Assembly (NCBI GenBank): GCA_963779095.1
Contig: CAVZWU010000011.1
Span: forward strand, 372,001 to 436,000
Source: Roseiarcus sp963779095
GTDB lineage: Bacteria > Pseudomonadota > Alphaproteobacteria > Rhizobiales > Beijerinckiaceae
Reading direction: 5' to 3'
DNA: 64,000 nucleotides
Both the position numbers and the translations under genes were made by a program. Positions within the stretch are counted from its first letter, which is position 1, and each line of letters starts with the position of its first letter. Below, piece after piece: positions 36,639 through 45,201 of this stretch. A model generated the notes under the pieces. It worked only from the letters and a program-made list of their open reading frames with translations, ran no database searches and had not been told where the DNA came from.

Positions 36639-37589
36639 AGTATGGCGTAGAGGCGCGCCAACCGCCCGCTCCTCCGAGCTCAGGGGGACGGCGAAGCTGG
36701 AATCGCGCGGCAGATTCGAGAGCCGCTTGTATTGCGAGGGCGTCACGCCACGCTCCTTGCGGAAATGGCGGTTGAAGTTGGAGATGTTGGCGTAGCCGAC
36801 CTCGAAGCAGATGTCGGTGACCGGGCGTTTGGTGTCCGACAGGAGCTTGCAGGCTCGGCCAATGCGCAGCTTTCGCGAATAGTCGACGAAATTGGCGCCG
36901 GTGTTCTTCTTGAAGAAGCGGGAAAAAGCCGATTGCGTCATCCCGGCGATCGCGGCCGCCTCCGACATTCTGACCGTCCCCGAGAGATTGTTGACGATAT
37001 AGGAGATGACGTCATGCACGACGCCGAGCGTCTCCTTGTCGAGGGTCGGGGCATAGTCCGGAGAAGCGAGGATCTTCCTTTCAGGCGTGCGCGCAAGCAA
37101 ATCGATGAGCTCAAAAAACAGCGCCAGCCGCTGAAATCCGCGCGCCGCGCCGATGCGCCGCATGAGATCGGCGCCGTCCCGCGCCGCGTCGCCGAAGAAC
37201 TCGAAGCCCCTCAGGGCGTCGGTCAGGAACGGCTCAAGATCGGCAAGTTCGGGAAAGACGTCCGCCCGCGAGCGCAACAATTCGGGGGCGAACTGAATCA
37301 CCATGTCCCGCCCTTCGATCACCTCGCCGGGCTTGAGATCGCTGATCCAGTTATGCGGCAGATTGGAGCCCGCGAGCACGAGATTGCCGGGGCCGAACTC
37401 GCCGATATAGTCGCCGACGAACTGGCGCCCGTGCGAGCGGGTGATGAGGTGAATTTCATATTCGGGATGATAGTTCCAGCGCGCGATGTTGCTTGGACAA
37501 TCGTGCTGATGCCATTTGAACGATTGCGAAGGATCGGTGACGATGGATTCGAAATCAGGCGGCCGGCCCGCGCCTCTTCTCCGCGCCAT
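36561..37589 (-). CDS. AraC-family transcriptional regulator
   Basis: A 342-residue regulator with an N-terminal cupin-like sensor domain (NYHPEYEIHLITRSHGRQFV) and a C-terminal double helix-turn-helix. The latter reads VRMSEAAAIAGMTQSAFSRFFKKNTG, then RPVTDICFEVGYANISNFNRHFRKERGVTPSQYK near residues 205-285. It starts 11 bases after the ATPase stop and is therefore the last gene of the xylitol-type transport operon beginning at 42.8 kb, which it may control. The last 50 residues beyond YKRLSNL are not conserved and run antiparallel into the aldolase gene. Confidence 0.9.
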   Translation of the reverse strand: MARRRGAGRPPDFESIVTDPSQSFKWHQHDCPSNIARWNYHPEYEIHLITRSHGRQFVGDYIGEFGPGNLVLAGSNLPHNWISDLKPGEVIEGRDMVIQFAPELLRSRADVFPELADLEPFLTDALRGFEFFGDAARDGADLMRRIGAARGFQRLALFFELIDLLARTPERKILASPDYAPTLDKETLGVVHDVISYIVNNLSGTVRMSEAAAIAGMTQSAFSRFFKKNTGANFVDYSRKLRIGRACKLLSDTKRPVTDICFEVGYANISNFNRHFRKERGVTPSQYKRLSNLPRDSSFAVPLSSEERAVGAPLRHTLSPRAHPRFRARRLRLPGVRLGLVL

Positions 37590-37600
37590 GTCTCATCCCC

Positions 37601-38693
37601 TTATTGTCCTCGCGCCAGCGAGCGACCCGTCTCCTTGTCGAAGACGTGGAGGTTATCGTCCGAGAACGTCATCCGCACGTGATCGCCGACCGCGGGACAT
37701 TGTTGCGCCGGCAGAAGGACGCCAATCTCGACGCCGGCGTATTTGAAATTGATCAGAGCGTCATTGCCAAGGAATTCGATGAGGTCAACATCGCCGTCGA
37801 TGACGTTAACGGTGTCGGAAGGGCTCGCGGCGCGGAAGTGAGCGGGCCGGACGCCGGCGACGACCGTCTTCGCGCCGTCAAGGTCGAAGCGCTCGCGATC
37901 GATGAAGAGCGCGCGGCGCATTGCGACCCGCTCGCGTTGGGTTCGCTCCCGTTCACGTCGACGTCAAAGAAGTTCATCGCCGGCGTGCCGATGAAGGCGG
38001 CGACGAATTGACTGTTCGGCCGCTCGAAGATTTCGCGCGGGCGTTCCGACCTGTTCGATCAAGCCGTTGCGCAGAAGGACGATGCGGTCGGCGAGCGTCA
38101 TCGCCTCAAGCTGGTCATGGGTGACATAGACCGTCGTCGTTTTGAGCCGCTGATGCAATCTGGCGATCTCGACGCGCATATGGTTGCGCAGCTTGGCGTC
38201 GAGGTTCGACAGCGGTTCGTCGAACAGAAACACGCCCGGCGTCTTGACGATGGCGCGGGCGATCGCGACGCGCTGCTGCTGGCCGCCGGAGAGCGCGGTC
38301 GATTTGCGGTCGAGGAACGGCTCGAGGCCGAGCGTCACAGCGGCGGCCTCAACGCGCCGCTCGATCTCGCTCGCCCGCGATCTTCATCCGGCGCAGACCG
38401 AACGTGATGTTTTCGCGCACCGACATATGCGGATAGAGCGCGTAGCTCTGGAACACCATCGCGATGTTGCGCTCGCGCGGCGGGAGCTCGTTGACCACCC
38501 GTCCGTCGATCGAAAGCTCCCCGCCCGTGATCTCCTCGAGCCCTGCGATCATCCGCAGGATCGTCGACTTGCCGCAGCCCGACGGCCCGAGGAACACGAT
38601 GAACTCGTGGTTGTGAACCTCGAGGTTGAAGCCCGAGACGACTTCGGTCTCGCCGTATTTCTTGGAGATCTTGCGAAACGACAGCTCGGCCAT
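37601..38693 (-). CDS. CUT1 ABC transporter ATP-binding protein (UgpC/MalK type), frameshifted
   Basis: Three frames join to about 360 residues. The first has GPSGCGKSTILRMIAGLEEI and the Q-loop in MVFQSYALYPHMSV. The second has the signature ALSGGQQQRVAIARA, Walker B GVFLFDEPLSNLDAKLRNHM and TVYVTHDQLEAMTLADRI. The third is the TOBE part with VVAGVRPAHFRAA and DVDLIEFLGNDALINF. Frame changes occur near 38345, 38040 and 37930. All catalytic residues are canonical. It would energise the CUT1 permeases of the same operon, and could also serve the ATPase-less system at 10.7-14.6 kb. Confidence 0.83.
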
Positions 38694-38697
38694 GGGT

Positions 38698-39754
38698 TCA
38701 GGCGGCGGCTTTGGTCATGTCGATCTGCAGCTTGACGTCGGCGGGACGCCCTTCCGCGGCGCGCTCGAAGGCCTCGATCGAACGCTCGAAATCGAAGGTC
38801 GAGGAGATGAGCGGCTTGAGGTCGACCTTGCCCGAGCCGATGAGGTTGAGCGCCCGCTCGTACATATTGGCGTAGCGGAAGACCGTCTCGATCCTCAATT
38901 CCTTGCTGATCGCGCCGGGAATATTGAGCGCGACGGGATCGACCGGAATGCCGACCAGCACGATCGCGCCCGCCGGACAGGCAAGGCTGACCGCGCCCTC
39001 GATCGCCTTCGCGGCGCCGCTCGCGTCGAACACGATATCGGCGCCCCAGTCTGCCGGTCTCCGCCTTCACCGCCTCGCCGAGATCGCGCTTGGTGATGTT
39101 GACCGGAATGATCCCCGGATAGCGGGCGGCAATGTCAAGCTTCGGCTGGTGCACGTCGCTCATGAGGACCTTGCTGCAGCCTCCCGCGAGCGCTGCGAGC
39201 GCCACCATGATGCCGATCGGCCCCGCGCCGAGCACGACGGCGACGTCGCCCGGCTTGATCCGCGCGCGGGTCGCCGCCTGCATGCCCACGGCGAAGGGTT
39301 CGACCATCGCGCCCTCTTCGTAAGTGACGTTGTCGGCCAACTTGAAAGTGAAGGCGGCGGGATGGACAACCGAGCCGGTGAGACAGCCATGCACCGGGGG
39401 CGTCGCCCAGAACGTCACGTCCGGATCGACGTTATAGACGCCGAGCCTCGTCGCCTTCGAGCGGAAGTTCGGCACGCCCGGCTCCATGCAGACCCGGTCG
39501 CCGACATGGAGCGAGCGCACGTTGGCGCCGACCTCGGTTATCGTCCCCGAGGCTTCGTGCCCGAGCACCATCGGGCTTTTCACGATATAGGAGCCGATGC
39601 CGCCGTGGGTGTAATAATGGACGTCGCTGCCGCAAACGCCGACCGTATGCAGCCTGATCCGGACGTCATCCGGGCCGAGCGCGCTCGGCAGTTCGATATC
39701 GCGAAGAGAAAGAACCCGCTTCCGTTCGAGAACGAGCGCACGCATGGGGATCAT
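38698..39754 (-). CDS. Zinc-dependent polyol dehydrogenase (xylitol/sorbitol dehydrogenase type), frameshifted
   Basis: A medium-chain dehydrogenase of about 350 residues. The catalytic zinc site shows VGVCGSDVHYYTHGGIG and VLGHEASGTITEVG, and the coenzyme loop is VVLGAGPIGIMVALAA. YNVDPDVTFWATPPVHG and MVEPFAVGMQAATRARI are typical of xylitol dehydrogenases of rhizobia, which turn xylitol into D-xylulose. A frameshift near 39045 splits off the last third, starting FDASGAAKAIEGAVSLACP. The ATG at 39754 overlaps the permease stop (ATGA). It points to a pentitol or hexitol as substrate of this operon. Confidence 0.85.
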
Positions 39755-40573
39755 CCTTGATTTCTGGGTTTCAAAGCGGAACTCAAAAAGCTGCTTAACA
39801 CGCCGAGAAACAGGAGCGGCGGCAGCGAAAGCAGAATGACCGAAGCGTTGAGAATGCCCCACGGAACGTCGCGGCCGAGCTGGGTCATCTCGGAAGCGAC
39901 GACCGGCAGCGTCTTGGCGTCGGAGGTCGTCAGCATCAGCGCGATGAGGAATTCGTTCCACACGAGCACGAAAGAAAACACGATCGCCCCGATCAACGAT
40001 TTCCACGCGACCGGCAGCGCGATAAGAAAAAAGATCGCGTAAGGGCCGTAGCCGTCGACGAACGCCGCTTCCTCGATTTCAGCTGGGCACGCGCTTGAAA
40101 GCGGGAATGGCGAGCCAGATGGTCGTTGCGAGCGTGAGCAGACTGTAGGTGACGATCAGCGCAGTGCGGGTATCGTAGAGGCCGACGTCCAGCCAGATGA
40201 CAATGAGCGGAATGGCGATCGCGACCGGCGGCAGAAATCGCAGGGACAGGACGAAAAACTGGATGTCGTGGGCGAAGCGCATCGGATATCGCGCGACTGC
40301 GTAGGCGCACGGCAGGCCAAACGCCGCGCCGATCAGCACCGAGCATCCGGAAACGATGATCGAGTTCAAAAGACCGGTTCGCACGCTCTCCCGCCCGAGC
40401 ACATAGGCGAAATTGTCGAGCGTCGGCGTGAAGAAGAGCATCGGCGTCGGCGTCACGATATCGACACGGTTCTTGAATCCGCTGAGCAGCGTCCAGAGAA
40501 GGGGCACGATCACCACCGCCGCCACGAGCGCGATGACGACGCGGGCCGCGAACCGGCTCAAACCTCTTGCCAC
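39751..40573 (-). CDS. CUT1 ABC transporter permease (MalG type), frameshifted
   Basis: The N-terminal part has the helix VVIALVAAVVIVPLLWTLLS, LNSIIVSGCSVLIGAAFGLP and FVLSLRFLPPVAIAIPLIVI. A frameshift near 40085 precedes EIEEAAFVDGYGPYAIFF, the ATPase-docking EAA loop, and the final helices with FVLVWNEFLIALML. The corrected length is about 274 residues. The start overlaps the MalF-type gene by 16 bases. It is an inner-membrane channel subunit of a polyol or sugar importer. Confidence 0.85.
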
Positions 40574-41493
40574 CGTCTCGCCCGTCGCCAGAGAATGGTG
40601 AAGGCCACCGTCGTTGCGATCATCATCAGGACCGCCATGCTCGACGCATAGGAGATGCGGCCGGACTCAATGAACCCTTGCGAGAAGGCGTACATGTCGA
40701 GCGTCTCGGTCGAGATGCCAGGGCCGCCGCGCGTCATAACATAGATCAGATCGAAGGCGCGCAGCGACTCGACCATCTTGATGAAGACGAGGCTGATGAG
40801 CGCGCCGCGCAGCATCGGCAGCGCCACATAGGCGTAGACCTCCCAGGTGCGCGCGTGATCGAGCAGCGCCGCCTCGAGCGGCTGGCGCGGCAGCGTCTCC
40901 AGGAGCTTGACGATGACGACAGCGAACAGCAGTCCCCATTGCCAGACGTCGACGATCGCGACCGTGGCCATCGCGGTATGCGGATCGGCGAGAAGATCGA
41001 TCGGATGGCCGGTGATCAGCCTCAGCGGATAGACCGCAAGCCCAAACAGCGGATGGAAGGCGAAGCGCCAGACGAACGCCGCCGCCACGCGCGGCAGCAG
41101 CACGGGCACAATGAAGAGCACGCAGAGCGCGTTGCGCAGTTTGGGCGACGTCGCCTCGAACATGAGAATCGCAAGCGGGATCGCGACCGCCATCGTCGCG
41201 ATGACGGTGATCAGCTCCCACTCGACCGACACCCAGACGGAATTGAGAAAGCGCGGGTCGCTGAACAAAGCGCGGAAATTGGCGAAGCCGACATAGACGC
41301 TGTCGGGATTGCTGAGCTCGCGGTTCTGCAGCGCGATATTGACGGCGTCGACCGTCGGCACGAAGGCGAGCACCGCGAGGACCGCCATGGTCGGCACGGT
41401 GAAGACGATCGGCAGATGGGTGCGGATTCGCATCAGGAACGGCGGTCGGGCAACGGAGGCGCCCCTCCGCGGCGCGGAAGGGCGCTCCCTCAA
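40558..41493 (-). CDS. CUT1 ABC transporter permease (MalF type)
   Basis: A permease of up to 311 residues with six helices. The first is LPIVFTVPTMAVLAVLAFVP; an internal ATG at 41433 (MRIRTHLPIVF) is a plausible true start. The EAA loop is LPRQPLEAALLDHARTWEVYAYVALPML, in which the usual D-G is D-H, followed by FDLIYVMTRGGPGISTE. No frame break. It lies six bases after the binding-protein stop. Confidence 0.92.
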   Translation of the reverse strand: MRERPSAPRRGASVARPPFLMRIRTHLPIVFTVPTMAVLAVLAFVPTVDAVNIALQNRELSNPDSVYVGFANFRALFSDPRFLNSVWVSVEWELITVIATMAVAIPLAILMFEATSPKLRNALCVLFIVPVLLPRVAAAFVWRFAFHPLFGLAVYPLRLITGHPIDLLADPHTAMATVAIVDVWQWGLLFAVVIVKLLETLPRQPLEAALLDHARTWEVYAYVALPMLRGALISLVFIKMVESLRAFDLIYVMTRGGPGISTETLDMYAFSQGFIESGRISYASSMAVLMMIATTVAFTILWRRARRWQEV

Positions 41494-41499
41494 GCCACG

Positions 41500-42777
41500 C
41501 TACTTGCGATTGGCGACGAGGGTCTTGGCGTAGGTGTTGAGCTCGTCAAGCGCGCCCTTGATGTCGGTGCGCGTGCCGGTGACGAGTTCTTCAAGCTCGA
41601 TGCCCCAATGGTCGCCGAGATTCGGCCATTCGGGGTCCTGCCAGAAGTTGACGGCGGTGACCTTGGCCGTCTCGGCCAGCGCCTGGCCGAGGTCCGCGCC
41701 GAACTTCTGGTTGAACTCGTCGCTCGTCATGATGCTGGTGCGGTTGAGCTCGCCGAACTCGCCGTCGTCGAGGCGGCGCTTCTCGTTCTCCTTCGACGTC
41801 GCCCAGGCGATGAAGAGGCCGGCGCATTTCTTCGCCGCATCATCCTTGTTGCCTTTGGCCCCGATGGCGAGGCCGTGCGCGTAGCCGCCGCCGGTCAGGG
41901 GCGTGGGAGGCGGCGCGTAGCCGACCTTGCCGACCACCTTCGACACTTTCGGATCGATCGCTTCGCCCGCGAGCGGCGTCGATTCAACGAGCAGCGCCAC
42001 CTGCCCCGAGAGGAAGGCGCCGGTCGACTCGTCCCAGCTTCCCGTCTTGGTGCCCGGCGGAGAGTACTTGAACAGATCGAGATAAACCTGCGTCGCCTTC
42101 ACCGCCGGTTCGCCGTCGAACACTGGCGTGTTGCCGTCGAACCACTTGCCGCCGAAGCCGCGGAAATAGGGCATCCAGCGCCACACGTTGGCGCCCGAGC
42201 CGCGCTGGCCGCGCAGCGCGATCCCGTAGACGCCATGGTCCGGGTCGTTCAGCTTCTTCACCGCGGCGATCATCTCATCGAGCGTCTTCGGCACGGGAAT
42301 CCCGGCCTTCTCCAAAAGATCCTTGCGGTAGACGAGCAAGTCGCCGCCGCCGGTCAGCGGCGCGAAATAGACCTTGCCCTCGTAGGTCGCGACTTTCTGA
42401 CGGCCGGGATCGAAGTCGGCGAAATCGTATTCCTTCGGATAATAGTCGAGGAGCGGCACGACCCACTTCGAGGAGGCGAACAGCGCGACATTCGCTTCGT
42501 CGATGTAATAGACGTTGTATTTGCCCACGGTCGAGGCGTCAGCGCGCGATTTGGCGCGGCGGTCGTTCTCGTTGAGATAGTCGATGTCGAACGAAGCGCC
42601 GGACAGCTTTTTGAACTCGTCCTTGTATTTCTCGAGCAACGTCAGCCCGTCGCGCGGTTGAGCGAGCACCCGCAGATCGTGTGTGCAGATGGCCTCCGCG
42701 TTGGCGGCGCCCACAAGACCGGCGGCCAGGGCCAGCGCCCCGCCGACAGTGGCGGCCAAAGCGGCTCTCAATCTCAT
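41500..42777 (-). CDS. CUT1 solute-binding protein
   Basis: A 425-residue periplasmic binding protein with a Sec signal peptide, MRLRAALAATVGGALALAAG, cleaved near ANAEA. The mature part starts CTHDLRVLAQPRDGLTLLEK and contains YFAPLTGGGDLLVYRKDLLE and DHGVYGIALRGQRGSGANVW, as in SBP_bac_1 proteins for mono- and disaccharides or polyols. First gene of the operon with two permeases, dehydrogenase, ATPase and AraC regulator. A LacI-type operator-like palindrome lies about 45 bases upstream of the start. Confidence 0.92.
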   Translation of the reverse strand: MRLRAALAATVGGALALAAGLVGAANAEAICTHDLRVLAQPRDGLTLLEKYKDEFKKLSGASFDIDYLNENDRRAKSRADASTVGKYNVYYIDEANVALFASSKWVVPLLDYYPKEYDFADFDPGRQKVATYEGKVYFAPLTGGGDLLVYRKDLLEKAGIPVPKTLDEMIAAVKKLNDPDHGVYGIALRGQRGSGANVWRWMPYFRGFGGKWFDGNTPVFDGEPAVKATQVYLDLFKYSPPGTKTGSWDESTGAFLSGQVALLVESTPLAGEAIDPKVSKVVGKVGYAPPPTPLTGGGYAHGLAIGAKGNKDDAAKKCAGLFIAWATSKENEKRRLDDGEFGELNRTSIMTSDEFNQKFGADLGQALAETAKVTAVNFWQDPEWPNLGDHWGIELEELVTGTRTDIKGALDELNTYAKTLVANRK

Positions 42778-42821
42778 ATTGCGTTCCCTCCATTTTGCAT
42801 TATCGCTCCGACGGCGTCGTC

Positions 42822-42833
42822 GGAAACGTTAGC
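42822..42833. promoter_or_regulatory. Putative LacI-family operator
   Basis: GGAAACGTTAGC has the central CG and A-rich/T-rich arms usual for LacI-family sites. It lies 45 bases upstream of the binding-protein start at 42777, close to where its promoter should be, and 200 bases beyond the stop of the LacI-type gene. The same core, GAAACG-TTAG, occurs in the repeat at 44185-44212. Inference only. Confidence 0.4.
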
Positions 42834-43031
42834 GGGACATTCCACCCCATGATGATGCTACGAGCGAAACATCCGATCGAACTAGCCACTGGATTGCGAC
42901 GAACTGATACGAATTTGCTTGAATAATGTATCGCAGCGCGTCGAAAATAGGAACGTCGCGCATTCGATCATCAATCGAGCCCGAGCAGGCTTCGGGGGAG
43001 CGACCATGACCTCGGTCCGCCACCGGCCTTT

Positions 43032-44045
43032 TTACCCTCTCAGCGGAGCGCAGCTGTCGCCGACGATGAGCGCGGAGGGAAAGATCACATGGCGCGCCTC
43101 GACCGCGTCGCCACGTTTCATGCGATCGACGAGCAGCCGCACAGCTTCGTTCACCATGTCGACGATCGGATGCTCGGTGCGCGTGAGATTGGGCCTGAGA
43201 CCCCTGATGCCCGGAATGTTGTCGGTCGAGGCGACCGAGACATCCTCGGGGCATTTCAAGCCGATGTCGGCAATTGCCCGCATCACCCCGAGCGCCATGA
43301 GGCCGTTGGCGACATAGAGCGCGGTCGGGCGCTCCGTCTGCTCCAGCATCGCGCGCGCCGCCGAATAGGCGACCTCCTCGCGAAAGTCGCCCGAGCGGAC
43401 GAAGCGAGGCTCAAAAGTCAGTCCGTTGACGCTCATCGCGGACTGCATGCCCTCGATGCGGTCGAGCCCGGTGCTGAGGCGCCGCGGACCGGTGATCGCC
43501 CCGATCCGCTTGTGGCCAAGATCGATCAGGTAGTTCGTCGCCCGGTAGCTCGCGGTGAAGTTGTCGATCGTCACCGCATCGAGCCCGTCGCCCTCGAGCG
43601 TGCGCCCAAACAGGACAGTCGGGATGCGCCGGCTGTCCGCGTCGCGGCCAAGCGCGGCGACCGCGTCGCCGACCGGCACCAGGATCAGTCCCTCGCAGCA
43701 GAGCGCGCGCACCCGCGATATGATGCGCTTCTCCGCCTCCGGCTTCTCATCGCTGTTGAAGACGACGAGCGAGAACCCCCAGGCTACGACCGCCGCTTCC
43801 GCCGCGCACACGACGCGCGCGTAAAACGGGTTCGAAAGGTCCGCGACGACGATCGCGATGAGCTCGCTCGCGCCCGTCCTCAGCCTGCGGGCGAGCTGCG
43901 ATGGCGCGTAGTCAAGGTCCCGGACCGCCTCCAGCACGCGGGCGCGCAACGCCGGACTGACATACGCAGACTCGTTGACGACCGCCGACACGGTCGCGGT
44001 CGAAACGCCCGCCGTCCTCGCCACGTCTTTGATGGTTGCGGCCAT
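43032..44045 (-). CDS. LacI-family transcriptional regulator
   Basis: A 337-residue repressor. The N-terminal helix-turn-helix is TIKDVARTAGVSTATVSAVV and the hinge region LDYAPSQLARRLRTGAS. The sugar-binding core includes LIAIVVADLSNPFYARVVCA, IGAITGPRRLSTGLDRIEGM and VSVASTDNIPGIRGLRPNLT. It is divergent from the CUT2 operon at 44245 and lies upstream of the CUT1 operon starting at 42777, so it could control either or both. A gap of 254 bases follows its stop. Confidence 0.92.
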   Translation of the reverse strand: MAATIKDVARTAGVSTATVSAVVNESAYVSPALRARVLEAVRDLDYAPSQLARRLRTGASELIAIVVADLSNPFYARVVCAAEAAVVAWGFSLVVFNSDEKPEAEKRIISRVRALCCEGLILVPVGDAVAALGRDADSRRIPTVLFGRTLEGDGLDAVTIDNFTASYRATNYLIDLGHKRIGAITGPRRLSTGLDRIEGMQSAMSVNGLTFEPRFVRSGDFREEVAYSAARAMLEQTERPTALYVANGLMALGVMRAIADIGLKCPEDVSVASTDNIPGIRGLRPNLTRTEHPIVDMVNEAVRLLVDRMKRGDAVEARHVIFPSALIVGDSCAPLRG

Positions 44046-44184
44046 TGGCCTCCAGCAAATCGATTTGGCGCATTATCGGCCGATCGCGGCGCCTCGTAAA
44101 GCGCCGAGATCGCTGGCTTTTGAATGTAAATGAAGGCTTGCATGGATTTTTCCGCTTGCGCCTGGCATCGGATTGCGGGAAGCT

Positions 44185-44212
44185 CAGCGAAACGGTTAGT
44201 CGCGTTTCGCTG
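44185..44212. promoter_or_regulatory. Inverted repeat upstream of the CUT2 operon
   Basis: CAGCGAAAC (44185-44193) and GTTTCGCTG (44204-44212) are perfect reverse complements separated by 10 bases. They lie between the divergent LacI gene and the binding protein, 32 bases before its ATG. The arms contain the GAAACG element also seen at 42822. It is a likely operator of the LacI-family repressor, although an RNA hairpin in the leader is an alternative. Confidence 0.55.
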
Positions 44213-44244
44213 GAGACGGCGGACCATCTCGGACGGGAGGGAAC

Positions 44245-45183
44245 ATGAGAATCTTGGCGATCACCGCCGTCGTCGCGGCGCTCGCGGCGACCGTGGCCCC
44301 GGCCAGCGCCGACGAGCCGCTGGTCGGCATCGTCTCCATTTCCGCAACCGAAGCCAACAACGCCCGATACATCTCCGGCGCCCAGGACGCCGCCAAGTCG
44401 ATCGGCTGGAAAGTTTCGGTGATCGACGCCGCCGGCAACGCCGACCAGGCGAACGCGGCGATTCAGAACTTCGCCCAGCGCGGAGCGACCGCTATCGTCG
44501 ACATGGTCTTCCCCTATTCCTCGATCGGCGCCGGGCTCGATGCGGCCAAGCGCGCCAAGATTCCCGTCGTGACCTGGGGCGGCGGGCTGGGCGGCGGCGT
44601 CGCCGCCACGAACGGATCGGGCGGCCCCATGGTGATCCCGGTCAACGATCTCATGATCAAGACAATGAACGGAAAAGGATCGGTGCTCGCGCTCACCTAT
44701 CACACCGGCGAAGTGTGCCGGAATCGTGAGGTCGAGCTCGACAAGGCGCTCGCCGAGCATCCCGACATCAAGGTCACCAAGAACGAAGTCCGCATTCCCG
44801 GCTATTTCGAGGATGGCGCCCAATACGCCAACGCCTGGCTCGCCTCGCATCCCCCCGGCAAGGAGAACCTCGCCATCTGGGGATGCTGGGACGATCCAGC
44901 GATTGGCGCGATCGGCTCGCTGCGCGCACAAAATCGCGCCGACGTGAAGGTCTATGGGGTCAACGGCAATGCGCAGGCGCTCGAGAACATCAAGAAGGGG
45001 TTCGTGACGGCAACCGCCTGGCAGGACAGCTACACCGAAGGCCACAACATGATCACGCTCCTGCCGGAGATCGTGAAGGCGGGGGCGAGCTGGACCCCGA
45101 AAGCGGTGGAAGTTCCTGCTATTCTCGTGACCAGGGACAATATCGACAAATTCCTGGCGGACCATCCAGCCGCCCTGAAATGA
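44245..45183 (+). CDS. CUT2 sugar-binding protein
   Basis: A 312-residue periplasmic binder preceded by GGGAGGG. The signal peptide is MRILAITAVVAALAATVAPA, cleaved near ASADEP. The mature part starts LVGIVSISATEANNARYISG and contains WKVSVIDAAGNADQANAAIQ and ATAIVDMVFPYSSIGAGLDA, in line with peripla_BP_4 proteins. Two further transporter genes follow. The upstream inverted repeat suggests control by the LacI-type neighbour. The sugar is unknown. Confidence 0.9.
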   Translation: MRILAITAVVAALAATVAPASADEPLVGIVSISATEANNARYISGAQDAAKSIGWKVSVIDAAGNADQANAAIQNFAQRGATAIVDMVFPYSSIGAGLDAAKRAKIPVVTWGGGLGGGVAATNGSGGPMVIPVNDLMIKTMNGKGSVLALTYHTGEVCRNREVELDKALAEHPDIKVTKNEVRIPGYFEDGAQYANAWLASHPPGKENLAIWGCWDDPAIGAIGSLRAQNRADVKVYGVNGNAQALENIKKGFVTATAWQDSYTEGHNMITLLPEIVKAGASWTPKAVEVPAILVTRDNIDKFLADHPAALK

Positions 45184-45201
45184 CTTAAGCCAGCGAGCGG
45201 C

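Noticed and set aside
40567..42852. 761-residue plus-strand open frame
   Set aside because: It lies opposite the permease and binding-protein genes and is very rich in Arg, Asp and Glu, as expected of an antisense shadow.
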